Below, piece after piece: positions 37,427 to 50,324 of a stretch of DNA of 64,000 nucleotides. A model generated the notes under the pieces. It worked only from the letters and a program-made list of their open reading frames with translations, searched no databases and was not told the DNA's origin. Each line of letters opens with the position of its first letter. The stretch's first letter is position 1. The stretch spans positions 24,914 to 88,913 of the forward strand of contig QKWP01001651.1 in assembly GCA_003550325.1 (NCBI GenBank). Direction: 5' to 3'. Source of the DNA: Gigaspora rosea. Its lineage: Eukaryota; Glomeromycota; Glomeromycetes; Diversisporales; Gigasporaceae. Both the position numbers and the translations under genes were made by a program.

Positions 37427-37989
37427 TCTTGTCCATTTACTTTAGATTTTTCGTTTAGGATGTGTAGATTTTCCAATTTTTACTTTCCCTTTTTTCACTT
37501 CCTCCCTATACCCCTTTCTTATACTTTGTGTTTTTTTTTATCTTTTTTGTTAGTTGCAGATAGTAGTTGTTTAACTTTTCTGCCAGAATCTAGATGGAAG
37601 AAGTTTGAAAGAAATTAGGTGGGACGGACGAGCTGATAGATCTCTGTCGGTAAGCTGTATCTTGAGGCCATTAGGTACAACGGATATAGGGAGATATTAT
37701 CTATCCTTGTCAGGTCGCGGTTAAGTGCTTATGGTAACTGGCCAAGTTATAGTTTTAGTTTTAGATCAGTAGATCGAACCATAGTAATAGCATTTGTATA
37801 TGTAACTATAGTTTTCACAATAAAACATAACCGGACCATCTAGTTAATATTAAAAAAAAAAAAAAAGTTATATATAGCTTATCTGAACTTTATAATAAAA
37901 TTTACAAATGTTCTAGGAGATTTTGTTCAGTTTAGAGAGAATTTAATAGTGTTCAGTTTAGAGATGTTCAAATTAAAAAGAAGCAACTG

Positions 37990-40900
37990 TTTATTAAATT
38001 AGACTGCTTATAAAATTTACTTGTATCTGGGTAACTTTAAATAGTGCTATATAAAAAAAAAAGATCTGTAAAGTGTATGAATAATAACAATAAATTAGCA
38101 AAATAAAAAAATTAAACATGCAATTTGCCAATCAGTAGTGCTACAGTACTACCATATAATAAAGGGTATATAATACGTGACCATTACGAATGTGTCCACA
38201 TAATATATCTAGATCTTATACTTTTACAAGTAGGTAGAGGTCAGGATAGTTTATATAGCAGGTATATAATTATAATAGTATTTATATAAAATATAGTACT
38301 ATATATTATTTAAATCTAAGATCTATTATGATAATTCTGGCCATAACCTAATAATTTTGCCCAGAATTACACCTGCTACTATGGTTAACCCACCCACCTA
38401 TCCACCCAGAAATTAGCTAATTTCCGGAAGCTCCTTTATTTGATTTTAAGTGATGGCTGCCAAAAAATATCTATAATAATATGGTACCCCACTGTATATT
38501 ATAAACTTGATTTTTTCTGCACTTTTAATTACTTTTTTTGTATTTTTATTTGCATATAATATTAAAGGAAGAAAATACAAATACTATTAAACTTAATTTA
38601 ATAATTATACAACAAATATAAATTTATATTCTATAGCTATTCTTAAATTTATTAATTAAAAAAAAACGAAATATAGTCAACTTTTTCTATTCCAAATAAT
38701 TGGTCTATAAATTTTTTACTATATAATAAGTTCAGTTCTCAAAAAGATACTGTATATACCAGTAGATAATATACTATATTAAAAATATTTTTAATTTATC
38801 AACTTGATAAAATTTTAATCTTAAAAATAAAAGCTTTAATAAAAAATAATTATTATTTTTTAAAAAAAAAAAATCCACAAAAAAATTTTATAAATAAATC
38901 TTTTTATATTTTTTATATTTTTAATAGCCAAAATAGAATATAACTAAACATATAACATATATTAAAAATAAATATTTATTTATTTTGCTTATAAAATATA
39001 AAAAAAGTAATTATTATTAAAAGAAAAATAATAAAAAGTAAAAAAATTTTAATTTAAATATTTGTTATTTTAATTTGTTTAATATTATTATACTATATAT
39101 ATATAGTATAATTTTAAAATATTGATCAGATCTAGCTAGATGGTTAATTGAATTTAATTAATTTAATTATAATTGTAAATTACGTATTTAACACGATTTT
39201 TGAACCACCATTTCAAATTTTAATATATTATTGAAATTTAAAATTTTTAAGTTTTTTAAAAATCAAACGCAATGTATAAACACAACCAATTAAATTAATA
39301 ATATTGTTATAGTATAACCAATTAAAACACATATTAACATCACGCTAAGACCAAGCAAATATGATCTGTCAGGGACAAATTTCTCTAAACTTATTTCAAT
39401 TTTAATTTATGTTGTAAATTTTTACTTTAGTGGGCCAAGACACCTAAAATTTTGGTTTTTCTAAAATTTTCTGATCTATAATTTTCGACATCTTTTTTGA
39501 AGTCCTAACGAAAATCAAATAATGATAGAAAATTTAAGTTTTCCTAATATTTCGTTCCATACAATAGTTTTTTTCTTTGTAATTATTAATTATTAATTAT
39601 CCAAATTCTCTTCCAAAACCACCTTGTGACAACAATATTTTGTTGCTTTAGCAGGTATGTACAGTACTTAAATACGCGCGTACGTGCGTACGTATGTACA
39701 TACCTGATACCTAGCTGCAACTTGGATATCCAACAGATCTAAATTAAAAAAATTATAAAATGCATAATATATATAGCAATGATCGATCATTCTTTATTTT
39801 TGAACCTTGAAAAGTAATAAATGACTTTAAATTAAAGAATATTCGAACGAATAAACCTACATAAGATTTTTTTTTTTTGGTTGTTACATGTATATCGAAA
39901 TCACTCGAACAAAGAAAATAATTTATTTTTTTTTTACTAATTTGGTAAACCTTTTTTTATTGTGCCATAATGATAATAATTATATTGATTTTTGGGTACC
40001 ATAATCTAATATAAATTAGTTCACGCATGATAATTTATGCATTTTTTTTTTTTATGCATTTGGTAGTTTTGACTTTATGTGATCCCAATTTCCATAATGC
40101 TACATTGAACCCAAACCCTTGGAGTCATTCAATCATGTTACAAAATATATAATAAAATATATGCATTATTGTACTTTCTATTGTAATTGTAAATACATAC
40201 TAGGTCGTAAATTACATTTCAGAGGAAATAAAATGTTGTTATGACTAAGGGATAAACTTTAGCATAAGTGGGCAAAGTATAAAAATTAGCCAATTTAAAC
40301 TATATATACTATATATATAGTTTATAAATATATTTTTAAAGTTTATATATATATATATACTAAATATACTGTATATTGTATTTATAATTATATAGTTTAA
40401 ATTATCTACTTTTTTAATTTTTTTATGTATGGATTTATTTTTGTTTTTTGTACGAATTAATTATATTTGCCCACCTATCGCTATTTATCGCTATACCAAA
40501 GTTCATTCAGACTTGACTTGTTAAACGTTAATTTTTTTAACGGTGGTGGTTAAAGACAAAATCGGCGATTAAATTATGTACTTGATATATTTGTTGCATT
40601 ATGTAATTAAGGCGCCAAAGATTAGGTAATGTTCCCCCCTTGTGAATCAACGATATATCATATGTTCGGAAATTTAGAGCTTTATATATACATTGCAGGG
40701 TGTCATGAATAAATAAGAAATCAAAAAAAAATCTATTATTTTTTTATTATAATTATTATTATTGACGATACAAATATGTAATTTACATATGATAACAGTT
40801 TTAATGCGATGTATGTTGTATAAACATGTACAATAATAAAATAAGCATGTACCTTTTTTAAACCCAACACTTATTTATACAGCTAAATCTATTAGCAATA

Positions 40901-41060
40901 GGTACATAAAAATTTTATAGTAGCTTTGTATATACCATTTTTCAAAATATGGATAACATTATTACAGTATAAATAAAAAATTTTTATCTCTAAATTAATT
41001 AAAAAAAAAAGTGATTGATTGCCTTTTTTGAACATTTATGCATTACATATTAAATAATAC
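37990..41060. other. Long gene-free AT-rich stretch
   Basis: About 3 kb with no frame, finger, catalytic motif or RNA gene that I can support. A truncated MITE of the TAGTCAAC family lies at about 38674-38765, a GTACGTGCGTACGTATGTAC cluster at 39675-39700 and TATATA hairpins at 40295-40380. It is the 3' flank of the RhoGAP gene. Confidence 0.45.
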
Positions 41061-41066
41061 CAATTA

Positions 41067-44000
41067 TCATATAAATCCATCTTTCCTTCGTTCAATGTGA
41101 TTATTTGTGATTGGAAAAAGTGCATTGACATTCTCAATGATGTATTCCACTATCCTATTTTTGGATGCCATGTCAAGAAGTTCGTTATTAGGATTTGGAC
41201 CACGAAGTAAAGTAGGTCCAAATACAACAGATAGATTTTTAGCTGTCATGCGGTTGTCAGCACCTTGTTGTCTGACTCTATAATTAATAAAAAAGGATTA
41301 GATCGTTTATTTATTAATCACGGTAAAAAAAAAAATCTCACCTGTCTAAATGTAACATGAGATGCCTTGTAGTAGCATAGTGAACTTTTGGCAATTTTTG
41401 TGTAAGTTGTCGGAATATTTCAAGTTTTTCTTCACCATCATCCAGAACTTTTTTTTTTAAAATATTAAAAGAATTAATGAATTAATCTGAAACAAAAGAT
41501 ATTTAATAAAAATTTCTTCCATTTACTTACCAATTGCATCCAAAAAACTCGGATATAATTCATATGTTAATAAAGGGTTTGGTAACTCGCGTAAATATTG
41601 TTTAAGTACACTAGTTACCGCACAAATATCATTGAATTGCTGGGGAGTTTCTAGATCAAAGTCTTTTCCTTGGTCAAAAGCGGCTATAATTTCTCGAATT
41701 TGTGTAGCACCACCGGTTTTCCGGTAAATTCCTTCAAGATCCATTCCTATTGAAATCAAAGTATTTAATCAATAATCAATTTATAAATTATTAAATTATT
41801 TTGGATATAAAATACTGTATTAAATATAATAACATTTACCTCGAAGTTCAACGGCTAATATACATTTCAATACTATATATGGCACTTCATCTCCATCCAA
41901 TTCGGCCTGCTTCGAAAGATCAAGACCAAACATACTATTACTTTCATGTTCATTTACCATAGACATTCCCTGATAATTGTCTTGATTAAGAAGCATTTGA
42001 TTTATCATCTTCTTTTTGGCCTCTTCTCTATTATCATTGGTATTCACTGGTAAACCAATATTTGTACTTGCTAAAAATTTATTAAACGTTCCTTTTCCTT
42101 TTCTAGCTATCCATTTAAACATTCTAGGTTGTGCTACACTATTACGATGGTCAACATTCCGTACGGAGACGATTGGAGTGGCGTCAGTACATTCAGGATC
42201 ATGAATAGGTTTTTTGAAAATTTTATTTGCAATTTTTCCTTTACTTTGCACTTCAACATGTCGTACAAGTTCATTGTTCATTTCAGTAAGTTCCATATTT
42301 TTTGCGTTCAAATGTTTACTCTCCTCAATATATTGGTCTCGTTTGTTTCGAAGATCATCTGTTTCATGTAATAACAAATCTTTTTCTGCTTGAAGCGATT
42401 TAATATCGGAAAGATAATTTTGTTTTACCAAGTCAAATTGTGTTGATAAATGTTTTGCAAAAGAACCGGAAAGATTATTATTTGGTATAACTGATATGTT
42501 CCTAATAAATTTTTAAAATAACTTATTAGAAAAAATGTAATTAATTTTTAAATGGAAATAAAAAATATCACATATTAAAACTTACTCAACAAGACCAGCT
42601 TGCTTTTCTTTAGCCAATACAGCTAATTCATTAATGATAATTTCCTTTTGCAGATTCAATTCTTTCACTTCTCCTTGTAATAATTGCAATTGTTCCATTG
42701 ACAATTTGGAATCATTGATAATTTTTTCAAAACGTTCCCTATCTAATCGAGCAGCTTCTAATGATTTATGTTGAAGCTCAAGTTCAGCACGTAACCTCTC
42801 AACTGTTTCTTCGGCTTTACGTCGTAAAGCAACTTCGTTATCAAAATCTTCTTTAGCCATTCTAAATTCATCGAATGCTCTTTGACTGACTCTCTAATAT
42901 TAATGAGAAAATTTAATAATATTTAAAGATTCAACAAAATTATTTTTTTTTTTAAAAAAAAAAAAAAAACAAATAATAAATAATAAATACTTTAATCTTT
43001 CGAAAATTGCTTTCTGATTCAGCCAATTTCTTTTTTGCTTCAATCAATTGTTTTTTCAATTCTTCAACTGGAGCATCTTCAGGCTCAATAATGACTATTT
43101 CATTTTCCTTACTAGATCCAGAAGTTAAAGAGGATATACTACCTTTCCTCTCGGGTGACATAGGGGATTGACCAGGAGAATTATCACCAATATATTCAGT
43201 CTTTACGGAACCATTTTGTGATTTAAAACTTTTTTCATCCGAAAAGTCAAATTTTATATCATCAGTATTACCATCATCACTCTTATCAGAAAAAGAAATT
43301 TTATCAGAAAGAGATATTCTATCAGAAAAAGGTAAAGGCGGTAAAACAGGCGGACCACTATTATGAGTTCCTTTACGAGAAGTTAGGTCGTTATTAGTAG
43401 ATAAAGGAAAATCTGGACTCGTAGGTGAATTTGATGAAGGGGTTGAAGAATCCGAACGTGACATATAATAAGACGAATAAGAAGGGTATTCATTAGATAA
43501 ATAATTTGATTGTTCATCAATATAAGGTAATTGTTGTTGATTTTGAAGTTTTTTCTTTATGGAAGATGAAGAACCAACTTTTCTATGGGTATTTTTTGAC
43601 CAAAGATCCATTTTATCACTATGAGTACTATTAAGTGAAAAAGTATGACCCGAACCTTCATAAGGCTCGCTCCGGGAGCTTGTGATAGAAGCATTTCTAG
43701 AATGTTTTTCATTTGTTTCACCACGATTTCTGGACGATAACATTCTTGATGGATTATCAGTTGAATCATTCTTTTTTGAAAAAATACCATGTTTCTTTGA
43801 TAAATCCTCACGAGATTTTAGTTTATCATCAGAACGTTGATGACCATTAGGTTTTCCGGTAAATTGATCCAACACTTTAGAAGCGAGTTGGTTATCAAAT
43901 AGTCGAGAATGACGTCGATTTACGCCAGCATCTTCCGAGACAGGAATAGAATGAGATCTTTGTGTATGATCAGAAGACTCCAAAGAAGTTCTTGGTAATA

Positions 44001-45195
44001 TTGATTGTTGAGTCGCGTCACGTTCGAAAGATCGTTTTGGATGTATGGTACGGTTTGGAGGACTAAGTTTATTCTATTATTATTATTATTATTATTTATT
44101 ATTATTATTATTATTATTAATTATTTTATTTTTTATTTATTTATTTTTTATTTTTTATTTTTTTTTTTATTTTTTTATTTTTTTTTATTTTTTTATTTTT
44201 TTTTATTTTTTTATTTTTTTTTATTTTTTTATTTTTTATTTTTTAATATAAAAAACAATTAATCAACAAACTCACAATAAAATTAAATAATTTAATAACT
44301 TACTTTTGAATCAGCCTCACCGGGTAAAGACGGTAAAGATTTTTCTAGAAGGGATTGAGGTAGAATGAGGTTTGTCCTCTCTTTCGTCTCTTTAACTTGC
44401 TTTGCTTTATTGACCCTGTCGTTATGACATTTCATGCAATATATTCCCTTTTTCGAGCGAACGAAAAAATTGCCAATGGATAAGCGATTTCATGATTAAT
44501 TATTATTATCATTATTTTTTTTTAATTTTTTTTTTTTAATTGATAAAAATATGCAAAAATTTCATCGTGTCTTGCTTAATATCATTTAGACGAGAGGTGA
44601 TACCGATTTAAATAAGTTGAAAAATATCCGATACACGTATATATTTAATAAAAAAAAAAAGATTATCAAATACCTGATTAGTTTTCGCAAATACTAAATC
44701 ATCGATCTTGGCACGACACTGACGGCAACGAAAGCATTCAACATGGAAAGATTCATCACCTATAATAATAAATAAACTGATAAATTAATAAAAAAAATTA
44801 AAATAAACTTACTTAAAAGTTATAATAACCAACCTGTCATAATTGCCTCATCCAATATAGGCTTTTTGCAAACATTACAGTTGTATGAACAGTTTTGACA
44901 TATTGGATTTCCGTCAGAGAGAAGTAAGATATTGGTATCATGCTCTATCAGGTTGAGACATTTCGCGCATCGAAAACTAAATGATCAAGTCAAAAAAAAA
45001 AAAATAATAAAATAATAAATGAGAAATCTGAAAAAAAGAAAGCTTTTAAACAATCTAATAATCTAATACAGTAATAAATAGTTTTAAAACATACCATTCG
45101 ACATGCCATATACCCTCACCAAAAGCAATAACGTTTCCTTCTTCTATAAGACGCTGACAGCCCATACAACAAGTTTCATCAGCTTCATAATTCAT
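41067..45195 (-). CDS. LIM-domain RhoGAP protein, 10 exons
   Basis: A GTPase-activating protein for Rho/Cdc42-type GTPases, resembling the fungal Rga1/Rga2 group that acts in polarity and cell-wall growth. Exons: 45095-45195, 44834-44976, 44674-44759, 44304-44447, 42991-44073, 42586-42893, 41840-42501, 41531-41746, 41342-41447, 41067-41277 (3060 bases, 1019 residues; every junction GT-AG and in phase). LIM1 has C10-x2-C13-x17-H31-x2-C34-x2-C37-x2-C40 and C60-x2-C63; LIM2 runs C67-x2-C70 to C114-x2-C117. A long serine/asparagine-rich disordered stretch (about 160-490) and a coiled coil (about 500-650) follow. The RhoGAP domain (about 813-1005) has the arginine finger R851 in GIYRKTG and the KNLSVVFGPTLLRGP helix. 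The gene looks intact. Confidence 0.95.
44074..44303 (-). repeat. ATT/TTTATTTTT microsatellite intron of the RhoGAP gene
   Basis: This intron consists mostly of ATT trinucleotide repeats and a repeated T6-9 plus ATTTTT unit. Long hydrophobic frames on the plus strand are artefacts of it. Two acceptor-like AGs lie near its 3' end; only the one before 44073 keeps phase. Confidence 0.8.
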
Positions 45196-47380
45196 ATTGA
45201 ATATTCACCGAGTAATGATTTTCACTGATGAAAGATTTAGAAACTAGCAAAAATACAAGGTATATGTACACGAGGAGAAAAAAAAAATAAAGATAGTAAA
45301 AGTAAATTACATAGGAAGTTGTAAAAATGAAATAATCAAGTGAAAGTTGAAATAATTTGTTTTATTAAAGTAGTACTATTTTTAAGAGGCGAGAAAGGGA
45401 ATAACAAAAATTTTATTTCAAAGTTTATTAAACTTTCGACAATAAGATAAAAAGTGTACAGCTCAGATGTACATCTATGCAGTATCACTTTTGTTTTCGT
45501 CACATACCTGACACTTTGTACGTATGTACGTACGTACGTACAAAGCGTGAACAGCGCACATGGACTACTTAATGCTGTAATGCAAAGTACAAAAATTTGA
45601 TTTATGCTCAAAACTGGAGCTGCATAACTTTAATTCGAAAAAACAATGTAAAATTCTTTCTTTAATAACAATTCACACAATAACAATTCATCTTAATTTA
45701 AAATAATTTAAAATAATTTAAAATTAGGTAATTTTATTGAATACGAATGATTGTTAATACAATAACAGATAATACAAAAAGATAATATTAGTAATATTAC
45801 AAAAATTACTAATTACGTACTAAAATTATTAAATTTTTAAATCTTGTTATTATCTTCCAATGAAATTTCTAACAAGGAGAAATGAAATATAAATAAATCG
45901 GTAACTAACATCTTTAAGCAATGTGGATCCAAACAAAAGATTTTATCAAATCATAGATCTATATACTGATATATTAGATATAATTGGAAGCTATGTGGCG
46001 CAGTATAATTAGCCATCATCATTTATTATACGTCCCATAATGCAGTAATGGCTTTTATATTTTTTATATTTCAAATTTTTCATGTTTCATGTTAAGATTA
46101 ATATTTGGGGTTAGTGTTGGGGTTAGTGTTGGGGTTAGGGTTTTGGAAGGGTTTCTAGAGGCATAGAACATTTTTACTTAATTACAATTAATTAGCTAGT
46201 TTTTGAGATAATGTAACATAAGTGGTAAAACACCATAAGTGCGTTTTCAATTATTTAAAAGCAACATTCTCTTGGCTTTGAAACTGAAAAAGTTTGATTA
46301 ATAATACTAATCAGAATATAATAAGCAATACTCCACTTTAGATCCAGATAATTTTTTTGTTAATAACATTAATTAATGGAATTAATGGGCGTTGTTAGAT
46401 AAATTGTTCCTGCGTGCCCCTGTTTCGAATATTTTTATTATTAATCTTGTAATCTGAATAATCTGAAGCTATATATTAGTAATTAATAGTTTGGTATAGT
46501 TTGATACATTACTATTTACCGAGAATTTTAATTTTCTATGTACTGGCTCGAAATAAATATAAAACTTTGGTTCCACATTATTTAAATAAATTCGGATAAA
46601 AAAAAAATTCATTACTTTGCATGATACAAAGTTGATTATACGGAATTATATAAACTTGATGAATTTAATTACTGTACAAGTACATAAGATAAAGACATGT
46701 CTTTTATTCTAACGTTACTTATCATATATAACACAAATAATCAAATGCAATTTCGGATGATATTAAAAACAAAATGTAAATATTTAATCTTGTAATAGCA
46801 TTCTAATATTTCTTCTAACTTTAATAGCGATGAGTAACTGTTATTATTTTTCCGAATTAAGTCTGTTTGTTCGTTTTCGTAATTCTGATTGGTTTTGGTC
46901 AATTAAATATGATAAAAAAATTTCATTGAATTCTTATCTCGTGCACAATACTGCAATAAGTGAAAATTTGTTCCTTAATAATCAAATGTTTTATTTCCGC
47001 GAAATGGCAGCTAGAAGCTATATTGTATCTAGAAATGCTAACGATCTGATTCAAAGTTGACTAATATGTGACTCAAGTCGATAGACAGTTAATATTTTTG
47101 TAGATCTTTTATTGAATATGTATAATAATATCGATATATTAGTGTTAGCTTGCATAGATCTTTAACGAATATGTATAATAATATGTTGCCTATTTAAAGA
47201 ATTCATTATATTAAAAGTTTACTCAAATGATGGTGATAATGTCAAGATATTCAAATTTAACCATGTATTTAAAGAATTGTTATACGTATTGAAAATCTGT
47301 CAAAATACTTGCTATTAAAAGAAATAGCTAAATTTAAACGCATATTAAAAAAAATAGCACAGTATATATTCGACAAAAAA
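45196..47380. other. Gene-free stretch upstream of the RhoGAP gene
   Basis: It should include the promoter of the minus-strand RhoGAP gene. There is a GTACGTACGTAC microsatellite at 45520-45541. At 46102-46140 three copies of GGGGTTAGTGTT and then GGGGTTAGGG resemble degenerate telomere-like repeat. A 76-codon frame at 46830-47060 matches nothing I recognise and has no supporting context. Confidence 0.4.
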
Positions 47381-47384
47381 AAAA

Positions 47385-48385
47385 GGGATATTCATACCCC
47401 CTAAAAATTTTAAAACTTTGAGCAAAGATATCTTGACAACCATCTCAATGAACTTTTTTTATTTGCATTCTATAAATTCATAGTATTCAAATAAAAAAAA
47501 GTTTATTAAATTTAGTCAGATGGTTGTCAGGATACCTTCGCTCAAAGTTAGAGAAAATCAAAACGTCTATCAAAATAAAGCTGCACTCAAAGCTTTTAAA
47601 ACTTTGAGCGAAGATATCTTGACAACCATCTGACTAAATTCGATGAATTTTTTTTTATTTGAATTCTATGAAATTATAAAATTCAAAAAAAAAAAAAAAG
47701 TTCATCAAATTTGGTCAGCTGGTTGTCAAGATATCTTCGCTCAAATTTAGAGAAAAATCAAAACGTCTATCAAAAAGAAAAAAAGCTGCGCCAAAGTTTT
47801 TTTAAAACTTTGAGCAAAGGTATCTTGACAACCGTCTGATCAAATTCGATGAATTTTTTTTATTTGAATTCTATAAATTCATAGCATTCAAATAAAAAAA
47901 ATTTCATCGAATTTGGTTAGACCGTTATCAAGATATCCTTGCTCAAAGTTTTAAAAAAACTTTGGCGCAGCTTTTCTTTTGATAGACGTTTTGATTTTTC
48001 TCTAATTTTGAGCAAAGATATCTTGACAACCATCTGACCAAATTCGATGAATTTTTTTTTATTTGAATTCTATAAAATTATAGAATTCAAAAAAAAAAAA
48101 GTCGGATGGTTGTCAAAATATCCTCTCAAAGTTTTAAAAAACTTTGGCGCAGCTTTATTTTGATAGATGTTTTGATTTTCTCTAACTTTGAGCGAAGGTA
48201 TCCTGACAACCATCTGACTAAATTTAATAAACTTTTTTTTATTTGAATACTATGAATTTATAGAATGCAAATAAAACAAGTTCATTGAATTTAGTCAGAT
48301 GGTTGTCAAGATATCTTTGCTCAAAGTTTTAAAATTTTTAATTTTTGATAGGGATATCAAAAATGGGGGTACAAATATCAATCCC
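47385..48385. mobile_element. 1-kb mirror-symmetric foldback element (five hairpins)
   Basis: The ends GGGATATTCATACCCC and (right end, reverse complement) GGGATTGATATTTGTACCCC are inverted. Between them five hairpins share the arm CTTTGAGCAAAGATATCTTG...ACAACCATCTGA and a TTTTTTTTATTTGAATTCTA loop stem. They are joined by linkers with AAAACGTCTATCAAA and AAGCTGCGCCAAAG. The linkers right of the centre (about 47880) are the reverse complement of those on the left. The same arm type reappears at 59900-60260. No coding capacity. Confidence 0.8.
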
Positions 48386-48599
48386 AAAAAAAAAGCCTAA
48401 TAATATCTAAAGCTTAGAATTTAAGTAAATAATTATATATGGACATTTTATAAATGCATGCACTAGTATATCTCTCTAAGTTTCAATTCAAAGTTTATAT
48501 AACTTTTTATAAAAACTTTTGTATATAGTTGTATAGATGCAATTATTGCTTTTTGCAAAATAGTGTAACAAATTATGTTAGTATAGGATGAACCTGAGT

Positions 48600-48840
48600 T
48601 GTGAAATAGTGAAATCTGCTTTGTAGATCAGGTTAAAGTAAATCTGCATTTTATTTTTTTATTATATATAAAAGTAGATTTCACCTTCATGTGATAATTA
48701 TAGCAGATTTACAAGTTAGATTTTATCCTGTTATATTATATTTTTGAATCCTGTAAATTCTGTATATTGTTACTATTAAAACAATGATAATATGCATATT
48801 ATCATTGTTTTAATAATAGTAATTCACAGAACTTAAGATT
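48600..48840. repeat. Two short hairpins
   Basis: About 48610-48720 resembles the GCTAGCTAGTAAA element at 16550 (AAATCTGC, AGATTTCACC...TCATGTGAT, GCAGATTTAC). At 48773-48828 TTACTATTAAAACAATGATA and its reverse complement meet at a central ATGCAT, making a near-perfect palindrome. Confidence 0.65.
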
Positions 48841-48844
48841 CAAA

Positions 48845-50320
48845 TCATACTACTTTGCAAAGAGTGATATAGCATCAGTAAATTTATATGTGCAAAATAT
48901 TTCAAAAAAAATTGCATTATGCAATTTCTTTCAAAATATAAATTTTGAAATATTGCGAAATTATTAAGTAATATTCAAAAACACAAAATAATATTAAATA
49001 ATTTCTAAATAATATACTATTGACCTACAAAAAAGTGATCCCATCAATACTTTTCATATTTAATTTCTGAAAACCTGCTATCTTCTGAACAAATGATCAT
49101 GTTCTGAGTATATATGAACTAATCCAGAATCAAAAATCCAATTCTGGGTTATTTGAATCAACCCAGGTTCATATGATACCATTTTTGATTTATTTAAGCC
49201 CTCAATCCATTCAAATAATATTATTTTAAGTTTTAACTTGAGATTAAAATGATTCAAACCTGGATCAAATGATCCTATTTGTGGTTCAAATACTCCTATT
49301 TCTTCAGATTCATTTGAACTCAACCCGGTTTCAAATAATTACATTCCTAGTGCATTTGAAATTATCATGGCTTTAAATGATAACTTTTAAATAATATTAC
49401 CAAAATTTGCTAAATAAAAATACATTTCAGTAATTTCAAAATATTTTGAAATATTTTAAAAACATTTAAAATAAAATTCAATTAGATAAATAAAACAAAA
49501 AGTATAAAAATTTTAATACTATAATAAAACTTTTTTTATTTATATTTAATTAATAATCCCTTTAATTTTTAATTATTACATTAGTATATATATTGTATTG
49601 ACTCGATTATATAAAAATATAAATTAAAAAAAAATCAGAAATGTATTTACTAAAAAGAAGAATGTACAATATGCATTTACTATAAATAGTTATTTTGTTT
49701 TCAAAGCGAATTAGTTTTATTAAAATATTTACTAATCTATAAATATAGTATAAATAATATTTAATTTAAAAATAGAGCTAAAACTTTTAAAGCAATTGTT
49801 GTAAGTGGTTTTATTAATTAAAAACAATTTTAAAAGTATTAAAAATTTAAACATAAATGTAATTCAAATAAATTTAAAATAATTTAATTTTTAAACCAAA
49901 TCAATTTCAAATATATCTAAAGAGTTTTAAAATTTAGTATACCTGCACTGTGGTACACCCTTTAATATATTTTCTAGACTAACCCTGTTGTATTACTAAC
50001 AAAAAATGCTCCTCTCACGATTTACTAATATTTTAAAACTTTAACTCTAACCCAATTTAATCCTAACTCTAATTCTAACCCTAATTATTGTTTGTATTTG
50101 TTTCTACTAGAAAAACAGATATCTGTTAGTGTCCGAAGCCAAGAATAAACATCAGGCTGATCTATGTCGATCTCTATAGTTGATTGGCTGCACATGACTG
50201 GAATTCAACACAAAATCGTGTCTATTGCTGTACTATAGAGTCTTCGCTACGCTTCAGACAATAAAATGCACTACAGTGCAAGAAGCACTAAATTATAAAC
50301 TCCATATTTAAATTAATTAA
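48845..50320. other. Gene-free stretch with TTCAAATGAT repeats
   Basis: From 49080 to 49400 the words TTCAAATGAT, CTGGATCAAAT and TCAACCCAGGTT recur every 25-40 bases. A block around ATTACATTCCTAGTGCATTTG (49337) is repeated at about 51478. The rest is AT-rich and unassigned. Confidence 0.4.
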
Positions 50321-50324
50321 TTAA

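Larger units (their letters stand above)
32847..37861 (+). mobile_element. Poly(A)-tailed retroposed sequence, split by a hAT element
   Basis: The insert begins at GGCCAACGATCC and ends with AATAAAACATAACC, about 25 further bases and a run of A. AAAAAGTTATATAT is present on both sides (32833-32846 and 37862-37875), a 9-14 bp target duplication whose exact length is blurred by the A-run. A polyadenylation signal, A-tail and variable duplication are the marks of LINE-mediated retroposition. Without the hAT the insert is about 1.04 kb. It carries a frame of about 60 codons (32843-33031, FHKIELRKTIRLTYLTQQTF), a stop, and a second frame to 33336. I do not recognise the protein; it could be a processed copy of a host mRNA or a truncated LINE. 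Confidence 0.7.
32760..37988. mobile_element. pogo-like MITE split by a 5-kb insertion
   Basis: The first part (32760-32846) begins CAGTCAACTCTTTTTAATCC and follows the MITE at 29303-29507 through its AAAAATTTGGAAAAGTTCAG region. The rest of the same MITE resumes at 37876 (GCTTATCTGAACTTTATAAT) and runs to the CAACTG end at 37988. The sequence between is the retroposed segment at 32847-37861 with its nested hAT element. Confidence 0.75.

Noticed and set aside
44005-44262. Hydrophobic frame on the plus strand
   Set aside because: It is the translation of the ATT/TTTATTTTT microsatellite in an intron of the minus-strand RhoGAP gene.
46102-46140. Interstitial telomere repeat
   Set aside because: Only one exact TTAGGG follows three GGGGTTAGTGTT units; too short and degenerate to call a telomere remnant.
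49078-49323. 81-codon minus-strand frame with a repeated FDPGL/YEPGL pattern
   Set aside because: The pattern reflects TTCAAATGAT-type DNA repeats; no family resemblance and no codon structure.
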